This document shows, one piece after another, positions 62,114 to 64,000 of a stretch of 64,000 nucleotides of DNA. Source of the DNA: JASGIT01 sp047601665 (GTDB lineage Bacteria > Pseudomonadota > Gammaproteobacteria > Burkholderiales > Burkholderiaceae_C). The notes under the pieces were generated by a model that saw only the letters and a list, made by a program, of their open reading frames with translations, searched no databases and had not been told where the DNA came from. The position numbers and the translations under genes were made by a program. How positions within the stretch are numbered: the stretch's first letter is position 1; every line of letters begins with the position of its first letter. The stretch covers positions 124,001 through 188,000 of the forward strand of contig JASGIT010000001.1 of assembly GCA_047601665.1 (NCBI GenBank), read 5' to 3'.

Positions 62114-63139
62114 ATGAAGAAGTCGATCGTTGCTCTGGGCTGCGCCCTCACCTGCCTGGGCGCCGCCCACGCACAAAGCTCGGTCCAAGTGACCGGTCTC
62201 GTGGACGCCTACGTGGGCTCCATGCGCCTGGCCGGCGCGGACAAAAGCACCAGCGTTGTGGGCTCGGGCGGCATGACCACGTCGTGGTTCGGCTTCACCG
62301 GCACGGAAGACCTGGGTGGCGGCCTCAAGGCCAACTTCAAGCTGACCTCGTTCTTCCAGGCCGACAAGGGCACCCCCACCCGCGAAATTCCCGGCGACAC
62401 CTTCTTCTCGCGCGACGCCAACGTGGGCCTGTCCGGCGGCTTCGGCGCCGTGCAACTGGGCCGCGGCATGGCCCCCAACTTCCTGCCCACCATCCTGCTG
62501 AACCCCTTCGGCGACTCGTTCACCGTTTCGCCCCTGGTGCTGCACGCCAACGTGCCCAACGTCGGCGCGGGCTGGTTCAACCAGACCACCCCGGTCGACA
62601 CCGGCTGGAACAACCAGATCGTCTACTCGACGCCCGACATCGGCGGCCTGAAGGCCAACCTGCACTACCAGTTCGGCGAGCAGGCAGGCAAGACCGGCAA
62701 GAACAACGTCGGCCTGAACGCGATGTACTTCAACGGCCCCCTGGCCGTGATGGGCTTCTACGAAAGCGCCCAGATCAGCTACTCCACCGGCGGCGTGATG
62801 GACAAGAAGACCGACTGGATGCTCGGCGGCTCCTACGACTTCCGCGTGGTCAAGGCCTACGCCACCTACGGCCAGGCCAAGACCGACAACAACAGCAACA
62901 TGGACCGCAAGACCTTCTCGCTGGGCGCCGACGTGCCCGTGAGCTCCGCCGGCGTGATCAAGGCCGCCATCGCCCGCACCAAGATGGACAACCTGGACCT
63001 GCGCCGCACCACCACCAGCATCGGCTACGACCACAACCTATCCAAGCGCACCGACCTGTACGCCGTGTACATGCGCGACCAGATCACGGCGCTGAACTCG
63101 GGCAACAGCTTCGTGCTGGGCATCCGCCACCGCTTCTGA
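62114..63139 (+). CDS. Gram-negative porin
   Basis: 341 aa outer-membrane general porin of the beta-proteobacterial type. Signal peptide MKKSIVALGCALTCLGAAHA, cleaved before QSSVQV. Beta-strand signatures: VTGLVDAYVG, FGFTGTEDLGGGLKANFKL, FFSRDANVGLSGGFGAVQLGR, and the C-terminal strand FVLGIRHRF with the terminal Phe needed for assembly. AGGAG lies seven bases before the ATG, and an A/T-rich promoter with TAATAAT is seen about 30 bp upstream of it. An intrinsic terminator follows. Confidence 0.96.
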   Translation: MKKSIVALGCALTCLGAAHAQSSVQVTGLVDAYVGSMRLAGADKSTSVVGSGGMTTSWFGFTGTEDLGGGLKANFKLTSFFQADKGTPTREIPGDTFFSRDANVGLSGGFGAVQLGRGMAPNFLPTILLNPFGDSFTVSPLVLHANVPNVGAGWFNQTTPVDTGWNNQIVYSTPDIGGLKANLHYQFGEQAGKTGKNNVGLNAMYFNGPLAVMGFYESAQISYSTGGVMDKKTDWMLGGSYDFRVVKAYATYGQAKTDNNSNMDRKTFSLGADVPVSSAGVIKAAIARTKMDNLDLRRTTTSIGYDHNLSKRTDLYAVYMRDQITALNSGNSFVLGIRHRF

Positions 63140-63170
63140 TCGCGGATTCAGCGCGTTACTCCCCTTTCCA

Positions 63171-63207
63171 CGGCGCAAGGCTTCGGTCTTGCGCCGTTTT
63201 TGCTTTT
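63171..63207 (+). terminator. Intrinsic terminator of the porin gene
   Basis: Perfect 9-bp stem CGGCGCAAG / CTTGCGCCG (63171-63179, 63188-63196) with a UUCG-containing loop, followed by TTTTTGCTTTT. It lies 32 bp after the porin stop. Confidence 0.93.
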
Positions 63208-63208
63208 T

Positions 63209-63268
63209 TAAGCCAAATCGGCCTCCAGCCCATAAAGGGCAAGCGCTAGCAGCTATTAAATTAGTAGC
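63209..63268 (+). repeat. Dispersed palindromic repeat, copy 4
   Basis: TAAGCCAAATCGGCCTCCAG, then CCCATAAAGGGCAAGCGCTA and GCAGCTATTAAATTAGTAG. Full-length form with both blocks, placed between the porin terminator and the end of the convergent cadR gene. Confidence 0.8.
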
Positions 63269-63271
63269 ACA

Positions 63272-63724
63272 TCAAACATGGCGATGGGCCGGCGCATTGC
63301 GCTGCGGCTGCGTCGCCTGGCTTTCGGCGCGCTCGTGCAGCGCCTCGATCACGTGGCAGTGCCCCGCGTCGCTGCCGTCGCAGCGGCTGCGCAGGCCGCG
63401 CAACTCCTGCTCCAGCACCTGCAATTCGGCCAGGCGCGTGCGCACGTGTTCCAGGTGCGCGTCGAGCGTGGCGCAGGCCGCATGGCCGCTCTGGCCGTCG
63501 AGCGCCAGCAGCGTGCGCACCTCGTCCAGCGACATGTCCATGGCCCGGCACAGGCGGATGAAGCGCAGCCGATGCAGGTCGGCGTCGCTATAGAAACGGT
63601 AGCTGTTATCGCTTCTGCCGCCTGGGCTGAGCAGCGATTCCTTCTCGTAATAGCGGATGTTGGCCGCCGATACGCCCGAGCGCCTGGCGGCCTCGCCGAT
63701 GCGGTAGTGCGTGGCATCTGACAT
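63272..63724 (-). CDS. cadR: CadR/PbrR-type MerR regulator (Cd/Pb-responsive)
   Basis: 150 aa. The N-terminal winged helix YRIGEAARRSGVSAANIRYYEKE is MerR-type (motif IRYYEKE), with NSYRFYSDADLHRLRFI next. Metal-binding cysteines occur at 84 (after the long dimerisation-helix junction GHAAC), 115 and 123, the CadR/PbrR pattern, and a His-rich tail ends APAHRHV. The ATG at 63724 is chosen because the upstream extension is antisense to the efflux gene. It is divergent from that gene, its expected target, across 42 bp. Confidence 0.92.
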   Translation of the reverse strand: MSDATHYRIGEAARRSGVSAANIRYYEKESLLSPGGRSDNSYRFYSDADLHRLRFIRLCRAMDMSLDEVRTLLALDGQSGHAACATLDAHLEHVRTRLAELQVLEQELRGLRSRCDGSDAGHCHVIEALHERAESQATQPQRNAPAHRHV

Positions 63725-63729
63725 GGGGC

Positions 63730-63760
63730 TTGACCTTGAAGTGACTTTCAGCTTTCCAAT
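63730..63760 (+). promoter_or_regulatory. MerR-type promoter/operator of the metal-efflux gene
   Basis: TTGACC (63730-63735) could be the -35 box and TCCAAT (63755-63760) a weak -10, 19 bp apart, the long spacing of MerR-controlled promoters. The spacer contains an interrupted dyad CTTGAAGTGACTTTCAG (63735-63751). The efflux gene ATG is only 6 bp after the -10, so the message would be nearly leaderless. Confidence 0.55.
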
Positions 63761-63766
63761 CATGGC

Positions 63767-64000
63767 ATGAACCACGCACACTCCCATGACCGCCCGGGCC
63801 ATGACCATGCCCACGACCACGCCCATGGCCACCAAGCGCCCAAGGCTTCCGCCTGCGGTAGCTGCGGGTGCGGCAGCAGCGCCAGCGCCGGCGACCCGCA
63901 CGCGGGCCACGACCATGGCGCCCTGCCCGGCTGGCCGCGCATCGGCGCCGCGCTGGCAGCGGCGGCGGGCGCCGAGGCGGCGCACTGGTTCCAGCAGGAA
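63767..64000 (+). CDS. N terminus of a heavy-metal efflux protein (probably CadA-type P-type ATPase), cut by the window end
   Basis: The frame is open from ATG 63767 to the last base, 78 codons. The N-terminal 55 residues are rich in His and Asp (HDHAHDHAHGH) and contain a cysteine cluster ACGSCGCGSS, a metal-binding region. A hydrophobic helix starts near residue 58 (IGAALAAAAGAEAAHW). This fits the N terminus of a Cd/Zn/Pb P-type ATPase of comamonads; a cation-diffusion facilitator is the alternative. The gene is divergent from cadR and should be activated by it. Confidence 0.75.
   Translation, partial: MNHAHSHDRPGHDHAHDHAHGHQAPKASACGSCGCGSSASAGDPHAGHDHGALPGWPRIGAALAAAAGAEAAHWFQQE

Noticed and set aside
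1..64000. CRISPR arrays, rRNA and tRNA genes
   Set aside because: No regularly spaced repeats, no rRNA signature and no tRNA cloverleaf other than the tRNA-like ends of tmRNA were found by reading.

Overview
The window is GC-rich and reads as a chromosome segment of a betaproteobacterium, most likely Comamonadaceae (Acidovorax/Alicycliphilus/Diaphorobacter-like). The evidence is the tmRNA with tag ANDERFALAA, the comamonad-type gene set (ubiG-gph-ssrA, dctA, kup, porin, CadR), and at least four copies of a dispersed palindromic repeat built around AGCGCT-GCAGCTAT. The organism call is inference; no rRNA or marker phylogeny is available here.

Region 1 (1-7373) is a kdp operon: kdpA (5' end cut off by the window), kdpB, kdpC, kdpD, kdpE. 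It encodes the high-affinity K+ pump with its sensor kinase and response regulator.

Region 2 (about 7.4-38.8 kb) is an accessory island, full of insertion sequences at different stages of decay. It holds IS1182-type, IS30-type, IS66, IS3 and two IS5-type elements, of which the IS66 copy at 32500-35077 is complete and flanked by an 8-bp target duplication. Between them lie cargo loci: (a) a YbaK-like tRNA-editing protein and a clavaminate-synthase-like Fe/2OG oxygenase, divergent from an unrecognised 1149-aa protein; (b) a mobile mystery protein A gene, an unknown helical protein and a XRE repressor that share an operator-like motif; (c) a two-component pair next to an operon of a GMC oxidoreductase/alpha-beta hydrolase fusion, a 207-aa unknown and a PhoD-like phosphoesterase, plus a PAS-LuxR regulator; (d) a lipoprotein overlapping a papain-like peptidase gene; (e) a secreted cysteine-containing protein and a secreted glycine-rich repeat protein. 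Broken umuC and GH19 lysozyme/chitinase-like pieces and two IS66 right ends mark the distal edge.

Region 3 (38.8-64 kb) is ordinary core chromosome. It has a ROK sugar kinase; a trehalose operon (otsB, a GH15 hydrolase, otsA); the circularly permuted ATP-grasp/alpha-E pair; ubiG-gph followed by ssrA; an allantoin-type module (allA, MFS permease, FadR-type regulator) with two GGT-N3-ACC operators; a short FliD-like protein; an MFS/cupin pair with a LysR regulator; dctA with a hybrid sensor kinase and response regulator; kup; a porin; and cadR divergent from a metal-efflux gene cut off at the window end.

The best candidate for something undescribed is locus 10837-15989 (YbaK-like + amino-acid-type 2OG oxygenase + very large unknown protein), followed by the lipoprotein/peptidase pair (30174-32464) and the GMC-hydrolase fusion operon.
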